Shown piece after piece: positions 51,182 to 60,249 of a stretch of DNA of 64,000 bases. Every line of letters begins with the position of its first letter. Positions within the stretch are counted from its first letter, which is position 1. The translations under genes and the position numbers were made by a program. Source of the DNA: an uncultured Sutterella sp. (lineage in GTDB: Bacteria > Pseudomonadota > Gammaproteobacteria > Burkholderiales > Burkholderiaceae_F); the NCBI GenBank assembly GCA_900545275.1, contig UQYG01000008.1, positions 62,001 through 126,000 on the forward strand. Reading direction: 5' to 3'. A model generated the notes under the pieces. The model was not told the origin of the DNA and did not search any database. It saw only the letters and a list, made by a program, of their open reading frames with translations.

Positions 51182-51835
51182 TTAGGCCTCCTTCTTCACG
51201 GGGTGGAAGGCACCCTCGCGGAAAACGAGTTCGCCCTTGAGGATCGCGAGCCCCTGCGCGTACGCCTCTTCGGAGAGCGCCGCGCGGCGCTCGCGCGACT
51301 CGGCCTTGCGGCGGCGGTTCAGACGCCACACGGCCCAGAAGGCGACGAGAAAGAAGATCGCCGGACCGCACCAGAGGAGAAAGGTCTTCGCCTTGAAGGG
51401 CGGATTGTAGAGAACATAGTCGCCGTAGCGCTCGACCATGAAGTCGATGATCTCGTCGTCGGTCTTGCCGCTCTTCACCTGCGCGGCGACTTCACGGCGC
51501 AGGTCGATCGCGAGCTCCGCATTCGAGTCGGCGATGTTTTCGTTCTGACAAACGAGACACCGCAACTGCCGGCTGATCTCGTAGACGCGTGGGTTTTGCT
51601 GCGGATCGAATTCCGCGGGCGCCGCCTGACGAGGCGCCGCGGGAAGTCCCTCAAGCGTCGCGGGATCGGCCGATAGGGCTTCACCGAGCGTCATCCCGCC
51701 GATCGTGCCCGCGGGAGCGGGCGACGCGGCGGATGCGCTCGCCGGAGAATTGCCGGCGTCGGCCGCCGAAGCGGACCCCGCGGCGAGGCCCGCCGCGAGG
51801 ACGAGGCTCAAAACGAGGGGGAGAGTCTTACGCAT
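51182..51835 (-). CDS. ccmH: Cytochrome c maturation protein CcmH (CcmL)
   Basis: A 217-residue periplasmic thiol-disulfide protein that reduces apocytochrome c. Signal peptide (1-24), an unusual ~50-residue Ala/Pro/Ser-rich linker, the redox motif LRCLVCQNE (Cys93, Cys96), and a C-terminal membrane helix (about 150-170). It overlaps ccmF by eight bases. A CcmG thioredoxin gene normally next to it is absent. Confidence 0.93.
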   Translation of the reverse strand: MRKTLPLVLSLVLAAGLAAGSASAADAGNSPASASAASPAPAGTIGGMTLGEALSADPATLEGLPAAPRQAAPAEFDPQQNPRVYEISRQLRCLVCQNENIADSNAELAIDLRREVAAQVKSGKTDDEIIDFMVERYGDYVLYNPPFKAKTFLLWCGPAIFFLVAFWAVWRLNRRRKAESRERRAALSEEAYAQGLAILKGELVFREGAFHPVKKEA

Positions 51836-53786
51836 GCTTGCCTCCTTCGCGCCCGGCGTTGCGGTAGCGGCGGTCTCCCGCCGCAAAAAGTCCGCCCACG
51901 CTCATGAGCACGGTGCCGATCCAGATCCACAAAACGAAGGGCTTCACGTAGGCGCGCATCACCCAGCCGTTGCCGTCGGGGGTCGGCGTCGCCATGGAAA
52001 CGTAAAGGTCTTCGTGGAAGCGGTGCTGGATCGAAGCTTCCGTCATCGTCATGTTTTCCACGCTGTCGTAATTGCGCTTTTCCGGCTCGAGCGTCACGAG
52101 TTCCTTGGCATCGCCGTCGAAGATCGTGATCGAGCCCACGGCCGCCTGGTAGTTGGGACCGCGCTCTTCGGACCAGCCGTTGTAGCGGAAGGTCACGTCG
52201 CGCACCGTGACGACGTCGCCCGGGTACATCGTGACGTTACGCTCGACTTGATAGCAACTCACCATCACGGCGCCGAAAATCGTCATTGCGACGCCGACGT
52301 GCGCAATCTGCATGCCCCACCAGGGGAGCGATTCCTTCAGGGTCGAGCGGCCCTGACGATGCGCCACGACGGCACGGCGCCACCAGGCGGCGACGGCCCC
52401 CGTCAAAATCCAGACGGCGAGGAATGTTCCGACGGCCGCGGGCCACTTCCATTCGCCCATGAGGAAGGGAATGGCCACGGACGCGACGAGCGCGATACCG
52501 AAGGGCAGAGCGAGTTCGCGCACGAGCGAACCGCTCTTTTGCGTCTTCCAGTTCGCGAGCGCCCCCGGCGCAAGCAGCAAACCCATCGGGATCATGATCC
52601 AGCCGAAGACCGCGTCAAAGTAAGGCGCCCCCACCGAGATCTTCGAGCCGTTGAGCGCATCGATGAAGAGCGGATAGAGCGTGCCCAACAGGATCGAACC
52701 CATCGCGACGAGAAGAATCACGTTGTTCGAAAGGAGCGCGCTCTCGCGAGAGAGCCAAGAGTAGCTGCCCGTCTGTCCGACCGACGTCCCGCGCCAGGCG
52801 AAGAGCAGGAAGGAGAACCCGATCACGAGGACGAGGAAGACGAGAATGAAGATCCCGCGCTGCGGATCGCTCGCAAAGGCGTGCACCGAAGTGAGCACCC
52901 CCGAGCGCACGAGAAAGGTCCCGAGAAGCGAGAGCGAGAAGGTGAGGATCGCGAGGAACACCGTCCAGATCTTGAAAAGACCTCGTTTTTCGGTGACGGC
53001 AAGCGAGTGCATAAGAGCGGTCCCCGTGAGCCACGGCATCAGCGACGAATTTTCCACCGGATCCCAGGCCCACCAGCCGCCCCAGCCGAGTTCGTAGTAG
53101 GACCAGTAGGAGCCGAGGCTGATGCCGAGCGTCAGGAGCACCCAGCTCGCCGTCGTCCAGGGACGCATCCAGCGCGCCCAGGCGACGTCGAGACGTCCGC
53201 CCATGAGGGCCGCCACCGCGAAGGCGAAGGGAACCGCAAAGCCCACGTACCCGAGATAAAGAAGCGGCGGATGGAAGATCATCCCCGGGTCCTGCAGGAG
53301 CGGATTGAGGTCCGCCCCTTCGGCCGCTTCCGGGAAAAGCCGCAGGAAGGGATTCGATGTGAGCAGAATGAAAAGGTAGAGCCCGAAGGCGATGATCGAG
53401 AGCGTCCCCAAAATGCGCGCGAGCACCTTTTCGGGGAGACGCCGCGCCGAGAGCGCCACGGCGAACATCCACCAGCAGAGCGTCGTCACCCAAAAGAGGA
53501 TCGAGCCCTCGTGCGAGCCCCAGACAGCGGCGAGTTTGTAGTACCAAGGCAGCGCCGAATTGCTGTTGCGCGCGACGTTCAGGATCGTAAAGTCGCTCGT
53601 CACGAAGCCGTAGGCGAGCGAACCGATCGCCACCGTGGCGCAGAGCGCGAGAATGAAGGCGCTCGCCGAACCCGTGCGCATCCAGCCGCGGATGTCCCAG
53701 GCGGCGCCCGCCAGAGGCAGAAAGGCGCCGAGGGCACTCACGACGAGCGCGAGGATCAAAGCGAAATGACCGATTTCGGCAGTCAC
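51828..53786 (-). CDS. ccmF: Haem lyase CcmF
   Basis: Large (652 residues) membrane protein joining haem to apocytochrome c. It has about 15 hydrophobic segments, the conserved start MTAEIGHFALILALV, the WWD haem-handling domain GWGGWWAWDPVENSS (about 233-247), and NPFLR...HPPLLYLGYVG. Heads the ccmFHI operon. The ccmABCDE genes needed for haem delivery are not in the window. Confidence 0.96.
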   Translation of the reverse strand: MTAEIGHFALILALVVSALGAFLPLAGAAWDIRGWMRTGSASAFILALCATVAIGSLAYGFVTSDFTILNVARNSNSALPWYYKLAAVWGSHEGSILFWVTTLCWWMFAVALSARRLPEKVLARILGTLSIIAFGLYLFILLTSNPFLRLFPEAAEGADLNPLLQDPGMIFHPPLLYLGYVGFAVPFAFAVAALMGGRLDVAWARWMRPWTTASWVLLTLGISLGSYWSYYELGWGGWWAWDPVENSSLMPWLTGTALMHSLAVTEKRGLFKIWTVFLAILTFSLSLLGTFLVRSGVLTSVHAFASDPQRGIFILVFLVLVIGFSFLLFAWRGTSVGQTGSYSWLSRESALLSNNVILLVAMGSILLGTLYPLFIDALNGSKISVGAPYFDAVFGWIMIPMGLLLAPGALANWKTQKSGSLVRELALPFGIALVASVAIPFLMGEWKWPAAVGTFLAVWILTGAVAAWWRRAVVAHRQGRSTLKESLPWWGMQIAHVGVAMTIFGAVMVSCYQVERNVTMYPGDVVTVRDVTFRYNGWSEERGPNYQAAVGSITIFDGDAKELVTLEPEKRNYDSVENMTMTEASIQHRFHEDLYVSMATPTPDGNGWVMRAYVKPFVLWIWIGTVLMSVGGLFAAGDRRYRNAGREGGKHA

Positions 53787-53872
53787 GGAGATTTCCTCCC
53801 GATGGTTGCAGTTGCTTCTCCCGAGGGGAGAAGCCTCCCAAAAACGACTTCTTTCGGATCAGTACATTCGAA

Positions 53873-53947
53873 AAGCGCCGCCCGAAAGAATTTCGAGAGC
53901 GGCGCTTCCTGTCCGCAAGTCGTTCCGGAGGGTGCCGGGCACCCTCC
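53873..53947 (-). terminator. Two hairpins downstream of ppiC
   Basis: First, GGAGGGTGCC-G-GGCACCCTCC (53927-53947), a 10-base stem with a one-base loop. Second, AAGCGCCGC...GCGGCGCTT (about 53873-53908), followed on the minus strand by TTTTCG. Both lie after the ppiC stop. Confidence 0.65.
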
Positions 53948-53964
53948 CGTCTGAAGCCGGACGA

Positions 53965-54771
53965 TTACTTGGCGTCCTTGATGTCGGCGCCGAGGACCTG
54001 TTCGTGAATGAAGGCCTTGACGTGGCGCTGCATGAGGATGTGGCGCAGTTCCATCTTGCGGTCTTCATACTTCGGGAAGAGCTGGGCCTTGCGGGTGTCT
54101 TCCACCTTGACGACATGGTAGCCGGCCGGGCTCTGCACCGGCGTCTTGGCCATTTCGCCCTTCTTGAGGCCGGCAATGGCCGTGCTCAGACCGCCCGTGT
54201 AGACGGAGGGAGACTGCCAGTCGAGGATGCCGCCGACGTCCTTGGAACCTTCGTCAAGGGTCTTTTCCGCGGCGAGCTTCGCAAAGGAGGCGCCCTTGTT
54301 GATCTGATCGATCAGATCCTTGGCTTCGGCTTCCGTCTTCACGAGAATGTGGCGGACGCGGACTTCCGTGTCGCCCCAACGCTGGGCTTCCTTGTCGTAT
54401 TCGGCCTTGATCGTTTCTTCCTTGACGGGATTTTCCTTCAGGAAATTGTTGACGGCCTGCTGCATGAGGATCATGTCGGTGGCGCGGGCGATCTGTTCCT
54501 GAACGGCCGGATCCTTGTCAAGCCCCTTCTGGCGGGCATAGCGGCCCATGACCTTCGTTTCGATGATCATGTCCTTGACCTGCTCTTCAATGGAGCTGTC
54601 CATCATGGCCTGATGGGGATTCCCCGAATTGGCGAGCACTTCCGTGGCGACGGCTTCCTGCTGAGCCTTGGTCACGAGTTCGCCGTTGACCGTGAAGTCC
54701 TTGAATTCGGCCATGGCGGAGCCCGCGGCGAGAGCAAGGGCGAGGGCGGCGGCAATCGAAGTCTTGATCAT
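53965..54771 (-). CDS. Periplasmic peptidyl-prolyl isomerase, parvulin (PpiC/SurA-like)
   Basis: A 268-residue protein: signal peptide (1-21, cut AMA-EF), an N-terminal helical chaperone-like region, a parvulin domain (about 130-225; VRVRHILVKTEAEAKDLI, SAGYHVVKVED-type C-terminus) and a C-terminal helix. It helps fold outer-membrane or periplasmic proteins. The start at 54771 directly precedes the signal peptide. Related to Bordetella Par27-type isomerases. Confidence 0.9.
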   Translation of the reverse strand: MIKTSIAAALALALAAGSAMAEFKDFTVNGELVTKAQQEAVATEVLANSGNPHQAMMDSSIEEQVKDMIIETKVMGRYARQKGLDKDPAVQEQIARATDMILMQQAVNNFLKENPVKEETIKAEYDKEAQRWGDTEVRVRHILVKTEAEAKDLIDQINKGASFAKLAAEKTLDEGSKDVGGILDWQSPSVYTGGLSTAIAGLKKGEMAKTPVQSPAGYHVVKVEDTRKAQLFPKYEDRKMELRHILMQRHVKAFIHEQVLGADIKDAK

Positions 54772-54966
54772 TTTGTGGTTACCTGTCTTCTTTTGTGGGG
54801 TACGAATGGTTTCTTGAGGTTGCTTGGAACCTCCATGGAAACGGTTTATATCACGCAAAAATTGCGCCAACCTTACCGCTCTTTTTGCGGGGATCCTCTC
54901 GACAAAGCGGCCGTTTTCGCCTCTCTTTCCTTCTGTGCGCGCTCCTCAGGCGCCGTTCCAAAGAAA

Positions 54967-54998
54967 GCGGACCGCCCCCCGAAAAGGAAGCGGTCCGC
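54967..54998 (-). terminator. Hairpin between the TusA-like gene and ppiC
   Basis: GCGGACCGC and GCGGTCCGC arms with a 14-base loop follow the TusA-like stop codon; T residues beyond are few. Confidence 0.6.
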
Positions 54999-55020
54999 CG
55001 AAAGCGAAGGATGTCGTCCG

Positions 55021-55266
55021 TCAGTCTCTGCGTCGGATGAGCGTCACGAACCAGTGGCGCCCTCCTTCGTCGGATTCGCTTTGTTCCACCAAAGCGTGCC
55101 CCGTCTGCGCGCAGAAATCCCGCAGGTCCGCAAGGCTGTGCCGGTCGGTCGAGCGCACCCGAAGGAGCGCGCCCGGCCCGAGTCCGGCCAGCGCCTTTTT
55201 GGCCTTGAGGACCGGCATCGGACAGACGAGATCCGGCAGAGAAAGTTCCGTGACGCCGGTCGTCAT
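55021..55266 (-). CDS. TusA/SirA-like sulfurtransferase
   Basis: An 81-residue protein with the family motif CPMPVLKAKKAL; Cys15 is the predicted persulfide carrier. TusA-like proteins relay sulfur to tRNA thiolation, molybdenum cofactor or other pathways. The start at 55266 overlaps the alaS stop (TGATG), so it is co-translated with alaS. Whether it serves tRNA sulfuration like E. coli TusA is not shown. A hairpin follows the gene. Confidence 0.85.
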   Translation of the reverse strand: MTTGVTELSLPDLVCPMPVLKAKKALAGLGPGALLRVRSTDRHSLADLRDFCAQTGHALVEQSESDEGGRHWFVTLIRRRD

Positions 55267-57893
55267 CAGAGCTTCCCCGCCACCCAGACGCGCACGCTCG
55301 CGAGCATTTCGTCGACCTTGGAGGCGTCGTTGCCGCCCGCCATGGCCAGGTCGGGCTTGCCGCCGCCCTTGCCGCCCACCTGGGCCGCCGCAAAGTTGAC
55401 GAGTTCGCCCGCCTTGACGATGCCGGTGAGATCCTTCGTGACGCCCGCGCACAGCTGCACGCGGCCGTCGGCGTTGACCGAAGCGAGGATCGCCACGGCG
55501 CTGCCGAGCTTGTCCTTGATCTTGTCCATCGTTTCGCGAAGGGCCTTCGCGTCGGCGCCGTCCATGCGGGCGGCGAGAAGCTTCACGCCCGCGACGTCGA
55601 CGGCCTGTTCGATGAGCGTGTCGCCCATGCGGGCGGCGACGCGGCTCTTCAACTGTTCCAGAGCCTTTTCCATCGTCTTCATGGTGTCCATGAGATCGTC
55701 GATCTTCGTCGGCAGTTCATAGACGGGGGCCTTGAAGCGGGCGGCGCAGTCGGAGAGGAGCTTGGCGTTTTCCTGCATCGCGCGCACGGCGTTCATGCCC
55801 GTGACGGCTTCGATGCGGCGAACGCCCGCGGCGATGCCGCTTTCGCTCACGATCTTGAAGGAACCGATGTCGCCCGTGCGCGCGACGTGCGTGCCGCCGC
55901 AGAATTCGCAGGACGTGCCGATGTTGAGGACGCGCACGACCTCGCCGTACTTTTCACCGAAGAGCATGACGGCGCCCGTTTCCTTGGCTTCGTCGATCGG
56001 CATGACGCGGGCGGTCGTTTCCGTGTTCGCAAGGATTTCCCCGTTGACGAGGTTTTCCACGCGGCGGATTTCGGCGGCCGTAAGCGGATGCGGATGCGAG
56101 AAGTCAAAGCGCGTCGATTCGGACGAAACGAGCGAGCCCTTCTGCGCGACGTGGTCGCCCAAGACCTTGCGCAGGGCCTTGTGCATGAGGTGCGTGACCG
56201 AGTGGTTGCGCATGATGGCGCGGCGGCGGTCTTCGTTGACGGAAAGCGTGAAGACGTCGCCCGTCTTGACGGAGCCTTCCGCGACGTGGCAGTGCTGACC
56301 GAAGACGTCGGCCTTCACCTTGAAGGTGTCGAGAACGCACAGAAGCGACGTGTCGTTGCGGCATTCGCCCGTGTCGCCCACCTGACCGCCCGATTCGGCG
56401 TAGAAGGGGGTCTTGTCGAAGACGACGACGCAGTCTTCGCCGGCCTGGGCTTCGCCCTTTTCTTCACCGCCAACATAGACGGCGAGGACCTTGGCGCCCT
56501 CTTCCTTGAGGGTGTCGTAACCCGTGAAGGTCGTGGCGGCGCCTTCGTAGGTGAGACCCGCGGCCATCTTGAACTTGGCCGAAGCGCGCGCGGCGGCGCG
56601 TTGGCGCTCCATCGCGTCTTCAAAACCCTGCAGGTCGATCTTGAGACCGCGCTCGCGGCAGACGTCGCCCGTGAGGTCGGCGGGGAAGCCGTAGGTGTCG
56701 TGGAGCTTGAAGACCACTTCGCCGTCGAGCACGCCGTCTTCGGTCTTGGCGATGGCCTCTTCGAGGATTTCCATGCCCTTCGAGATCGTCTGGAAGAAGC
56801 GGCGTTCTTCGTCTTCGATCACCTGCGCGATGCGCGGGTTCTTGAGTTCGGGATAGGCTTCGCCCATTTCGTCGACGAGCGCGTCGACGAGCTTATAGAA
56901 GAAGGGCGCGCGGGCGCCGAGCTTGTAGCCGTGTCGAATGGCGCGGCGGCAGATGCGGCGAAGTACGTAGGCGCGGCCTTCGTTGCCCGGAACGATGCCG
57001 TCGGCCACCGAGAAGGCGCAGGCGCGGATGTGGTCGGCGATCACCTTGAGGGAGGGCGTGCCGTCTTCGACCGGGATTTCCGAGACGCTCTGCACCGCGG
57101 CCTTGGCGGCGGCGAGAAGGTTCCGGAAGAGGTCGATGTCGTAGTTCGTGTGAACGCCCTGCAGAACCGCGGCGATGCGTTCGAGCCCCATGCCCGTGTC
57201 GATCGAGGGCTTCGGAAGCTTGTGCATCACGCCCTTTTCGTCGCGGTAGAACTGCATGAAGACAAGGTTCCAGATTTCGATGTAGCGGTCGCCGTCTTCG
57301 TCGGGGCTCCCCGGAGGACCGCCCTGCACTTCTTCGCCGTGGTCGTAAAAGATTTCCGAGCACGGACCGCAGGGACCCGTGTCGCCCATCATCCAGAAGT
57401 TGTCGGACATGTAGCGCGCGCCCTTGTTGTCGCCGATGCGCACGATGCGTTCGGCCGGCACGCCCACTTCCTTGTTCCAGATGTCATAGGCTTCGTCGTC
57501 TTCGGCGTAGACCGTCACCCAGAGCTTTTCGGGCGGCAGGTGGAAGTACTGCGTGAGAAGCTCCCAGGCGTAACCGATCGCCTCGCGCTTGAAATAGTCG
57601 CCGAACGAGAAGTTCCCGAGCATTTCGAAGAACGTGTGGTGACGCGCGGTGTAACCGACGTTGTCGAGGTCATTGTGCTTGCCGCCCGCGCGGATGCACT
57701 TCTGCGAGGTCGTGGCGCGGGTGTAGGGACGCTTGTCGAATCCGAGGAAGACGTCCTTGAACTGGTTCATCCCGGCGTTCGTGAAGAGAAGCGTCGGGTC
57801 GTTGCCCGGCACCACCGGGCTCGAGTGGACGATCGTGTGCCCCTTGCTCTTGTAGAACTCAAGGAAGGTGCGTCGAATGTCTGCAACTTTCAT
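55266..57893 (-). CDS. alaS: Alanyl-tRNA synthetase
   Basis: Charges tRNA-Ala in the cytoplasm. The 875-residue protein has the class II catalytic core (SSPVVPGNDPTLLFTNAGMN; GDTGPCGPCSEIFYD), the editing domain with HSVTHLMHKAL and CEFCGGTH zinc ligands, and a C-terminal DHHA1 region (about 745-875; GGGKPDLAMAGG). Length matches the family. The start at 57893 (MKVADIRRTFLEFY) is the conserved one. Followed by the coupled TusA-like gene. Confidence 0.97.
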   Translation of the reverse strand: MKVADIRRTFLEFYKSKGHTIVHSSPVVPGNDPTLLFTNAGMNQFKDVFLGFDKRPYTRATTSQKCIRAGGKHNDLDNVGYTARHHTFFEMLGNFSFGDYFKREAIGYAWELLTQYFHLPPEKLWVTVYAEDDEAYDIWNKEVGVPAERIVRIGDNKGARYMSDNFWMMGDTGPCGPCSEIFYDHGEEVQGGPPGSPDEDGDRYIEIWNLVFMQFYRDEKGVMHKLPKPSIDTGMGLERIAAVLQGVHTNYDIDLFRNLLAAAKAAVQSVSEIPVEDGTPSLKVIADHIRACAFSVADGIVPGNEGRAYVLRRICRRAIRHGYKLGARAPFFYKLVDALVDEMGEAYPELKNPRIAQVIEDEERRFFQTISKGMEILEEAIAKTEDGVLDGEVVFKLHDTYGFPADLTGDVCRERGLKIDLQGFEDAMERQRAAARASAKFKMAAGLTYEGAATTFTGYDTLKEEGAKVLAVYVGGEEKGEAQAGEDCVVVFDKTPFYAESGGQVGDTGECRNDTSLLCVLDTFKVKADVFGQHCHVAEGSVKTGDVFTLSVNEDRRRAIMRNHSVTHLMHKALRKVLGDHVAQKGSLVSSESTRFDFSHPHPLTAAEIRRVENLVNGEILANTETTARVMPIDEAKETGAVMLFGEKYGEVVRVLNIGTSCEFCGGTHVARTGDIGSFKIVSESGIAAGVRRIEAVTGMNAVRAMQENAKLLSDCAARFKAPVYELPTKIDDLMDTMKTMEKALEQLKSRVAARMGDTLIEQAVDVAGVKLLAARMDGADAKALRETMDKIKDKLGSAVAILASVNADGRVQLCAGVTKDLTGIVKAGELVNFAAAQVGGKGGGKPDLAMAGGNDASKVDEMLASVRVWVAGKL

Positions 57894-58120
57894 GAAATAA
57901 ATCCTTTGGTTTGGACTCGGCCTGCGAGAAGCGAAGAAGGGGCTTCGCACCGGTGGGGTCGGGGCCGAATCTCCGAGTCATCCGTCGGGGCCCGGCAGGG
58001 ACCTCGGCGGATGACGTTCCACCACGAAAAGGCGGACCTAAAGCTTGTTATTTTAGGAGCATCCGCTCGCGATGGGGTGGCGATTCGAGAAAAAACGGCC
58101 CGCGCGAACCGCAGAAACAA
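57894..58120 (-). promoter_or_regulatory. alaS leader region
   Basis: No gene seen. A TAAAAT -10 candidate is present on the minus strand near 58051-58046, without a clear -35. Confidence 0.35.
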
Positions 58121-58162
58121 AAACGGGTCCGAACACCCCCCTGAGGAGGATCGGACCCGTTT
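58121..58162 (-). terminator. Intrinsic terminator after the two-flavin reductase
   Basis: AAACGGGTCCGA and TCGGACCCGTTT form a perfect 12-base stem with an 18-base loop, ending in TTTGTTTCTG on the minus strand. Confidence 0.82.
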
Positions 58163-58180
58163 GCTCAGATCAAAGAGAAA

Positions 58181-60070
58181 TCAACGGAGTGCATCCTTCA
58201 AGGCGGAACGGAAGGCGTCGCTCGTCACCGTCGCGCCCGAAACCGTATCCACCTGCCCGTTCGTGCGCACGGCTTCGTCGGGAAGTTTTTCGAGAGCCTT
58301 CGTCCCGATTCCCGGCGTCTCGTTCGCTTCGATTACGCGCACGGCCGAAATGCGGCCGTCCTTCATCGTCACGCCGAGCACCACGTCGCCGCCCATGCCG
58401 CGGGCGCGTCCAACCTTTTCCCCCGAACGAATCGAAGGCGCGTTCGTCTTGAGAGAAGCGGGACGGAAAGCCGGTCCCTTCAGAACGCTTTCCTGCGTCA
58501 CGTCGCTCTTCATCTTGGCGGCCGAAGCACCGGCGATCCGACCAAAAATAAGCGACTCGCCGATGTTGCCCGTACCGTTGTACTTGTTCGAGAAGATCGA
58601 CCCGAGTTCGCCCGCACTGAAGAGATGAGGAATACGACTGCCGTCTCGGTGCAGCACCGCTGCCGTCTCGTCCTTTTCGGGTCCGCCCTGCGTATTCGTG
58701 TAGGTCGGCACCACTTCAACCGCATAGAAGGGCGCTTTGAGGAGAGGTTTGAGGAATTTGGCGGGACGACCGAACTCTTCATCCACGCCGTTCCGGCAGA
58801 ACGCATTGTAACGATCGATCTGTTTTGCCAGCCCCGCAGGATCCACCCCGATGAGCTTTGCGAGTTCTTCCACCGTTTCGGCTTTCTTCACGAGACCCGC
58901 CTCGATTTCCTTGACCGCACCCTCGCTCCAGGAGCCATAAATACGCGAGGCCGTGCGGGCTTCGTCGTCAAAAATCATATAGGCGGGGTCGGGCATCTGC
59001 AGATGCCGATAGTCGTTGTGATAGTGGATGCGACCATGCTTGGTCTTCTCGGTCTCGTTCCAGAAACGCTTGCCGTCCGCACCCACCATGATCACGTTGT
59101 AGCGCGTGAAGGCAGGGCCGCCCCAGGACGAATCCTTCGATCCGGCCGTCATGTAGCCGAACGAAATCCCCGTTTCGGGATTGAGCACGTTGGGGTCGGG
59201 TCCGTTGTTATTCGCAAGATTCACCATGCGCGCGTCGACATCCATCGCCATGACGATGCCGTCTCCCGTATTGAATCGAGCCCCTTTAGCGTAGGCAACG
59301 GACGTGTTGGCGAAGTTTCGGAACATGTCGGGATTGTTTTCGTACCCGCCCGTGGCAAGAACGACGCCGTTTTTCGCGCGAATGTTGACGGACTTTCCTT
59401 CCACGGTGGCCACGACGCCGTGCACGATGCCCGTGTCGCGGTCCTGCAGAAGCTTCACGGCGGGCGCTTCGTACCAAACCTCGATATGGTCGGCACGCTT
59501 GGCAACGTTTTGCTGAATCAGACCGTAAAGACGACCGTCACCGCCCGGCGCCTTCACGATCGTCAAACCGATCGCTGCGGCCCCCGGATACTCCGGATAT
59601 TCTGCGTAGTAGCCTTTGTGCGGATTTTCGGCACCGAGAAACTTCAAATAGTCCACCTGCTTTTTCGCCTCGGCGATGAAGACCTTGTAGACTTCGTCGC
59701 TCGGATTCGTGCTCTTTCCGCGCATCGACTGGAAGTAGCGAAGAATTTCTTCGTCACTCGCCTTCGTGTCGTCAATCCACATGGCTTGTTGAGCGGCGTA
59801 GCGGCTGTTCCCGCCTTCTTGTCCCTTGGGCGCTTTCTCAAGAAGCAGAACCTTGGCGCCCGCATCCGCGGCGGCAATCGCCGCCGAACCGCCGGCAAAA
59901 CCATATCCCGCCACCACGACGTCGAATTCCGCATCCCAACGAATCGTCTGCAGGTACGGGGCCTTTTGCACCACAGCCGAATCGACCGGTGCGGCCTCCA
60001 CTCCCTCCACGCCAATCAGACACAGAGGAAGCATCGCCAGAGCAAGTCCCGACAGTCGGAATAGTTTCAT
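58181..60070 (-). CDS. Exported FAD- and FMN-containing reductase (fumarate/urocanate reductase-like)
   Basis: A 629-residue secreted flavoenzyme. It has a Sec signal peptide (1-27), an FAD_binding_2 domain with GYGFAGG (about 51-57) and LLLEK, the catalytic-type segment near residue 265-410, and GTGNIGESLIFGRIAG closing the FAD site. The C-terminal FMN_bind domain (about 545-629) ends in VDTVSGATVTS, where the Thr of SGAT is the site of covalent FMN attachment by ApbE in known proteins. In fumarate and urocanate reductases of Shewanella or Klebsiella the FMN domain is usually N-terminal, so the domain order here is reversed. No haem motif. Divergent LysR gene suggests control by its substrate. 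Confidence 0.9.
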   Translation of the reverse strand: MKLFRLSGLALAMLPLCLIGVEGVEAAPVDSAVVQKAPYLQTIRWDAEFDVVVAGYGFAGGSAAIAAADAGAKVLLLEKAPKGQEGGNSRYAAQQAMWIDDTKASDEEILRYFQSMRGKSTNPSDEVYKVFIAEAKKQVDYLKFLGAENPHKGYYAEYPEYPGAAAIGLTIVKAPGGDGRLYGLIQQNVAKRADHIEVWYEAPAVKLLQDRDTGIVHGVVATVEGKSVNIRAKNGVVLATGGYENNPDMFRNFANTSVAYAKGARFNTGDGIVMAMDVDARMVNLANNNGPDPNVLNPETGISFGYMTAGSKDSSWGGPAFTRYNVIMVGADGKRFWNETEKTKHGRIHYHNDYRHLQMPDPAYMIFDDEARTASRIYGSWSEGAVKEIEAGLVKKAETVEELAKLIGVDPAGLAKQIDRYNAFCRNGVDEEFGRPAKFLKPLLKAPFYAVEVVPTYTNTQGGPEKDETAAVLHRDGSRIPHLFSAGELGSIFSNKYNGTGNIGESLIFGRIAGASAAKMKSDVTQESVLKGPAFRPASLKTNAPSIRSGEKVGRARGMGGDVVLGVTMKDGRISAVRVIEANETPGIGTKALEKLPDEAVRTNGQVDTVSGATVTSDAFRSALKDALR

Positions 60071-60116
60071 GAGCATCTCCTTTTTTCTCTTTCCTAAAAA
60101 ATCGAAAAGACTTAGC

Positions 60117-60143
60117 ATGAGAGAAAAATCAGCTTTCTCTCAT
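60117..60143. repeat. Inverted repeat in the reductase leader
   Basis: ATGAGAGAAA (60117-60126) and TTTCTCTCAT (60134-60143), perfect 10-base arms with a seven-base spacer, 47-73 bases before the reductase start. Could be a second operator or a leader hairpin. Confidence 0.55.
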
Positions 60144-60210
60144 TTGCCCCTTAGACTAAAGAAGATTCAGACCAAAATCTTTCACGAATCTGCGGTATTC
60201 TCCGAAGCCT

Positions 60211-60231
60211 GTTTTCGGAAATTACGAAAAC
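60211..60231. promoter_or_regulatory. LysR-type operator between the reductase and its LysR gene
   Basis: GTTTTCG-N7-CGAAAAC, perfect seven-base arms, contains the T-N11-A core typical of LysR recognition sites. It lies 19 bases before the LysR start codon, so autorepression and control of the divergent reductase fit. Confidence 0.7.
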
Positions 60232-60249
60232 ATTCACGGGATAACACCA

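Noticed and set aside
51705..53954. 749-codon plus-strand open frame opposite ccmF/ccmH
   Set aside because: Polar, His/Arg/Glu-rich shadow of membrane-protein codons; ccmF motifs are on the minus strand.
55887..58628. 913-codon plus-strand open frame opposite alaS
   Set aside because: Shadow frame running through two genes and the intergenic region; no domain pattern.
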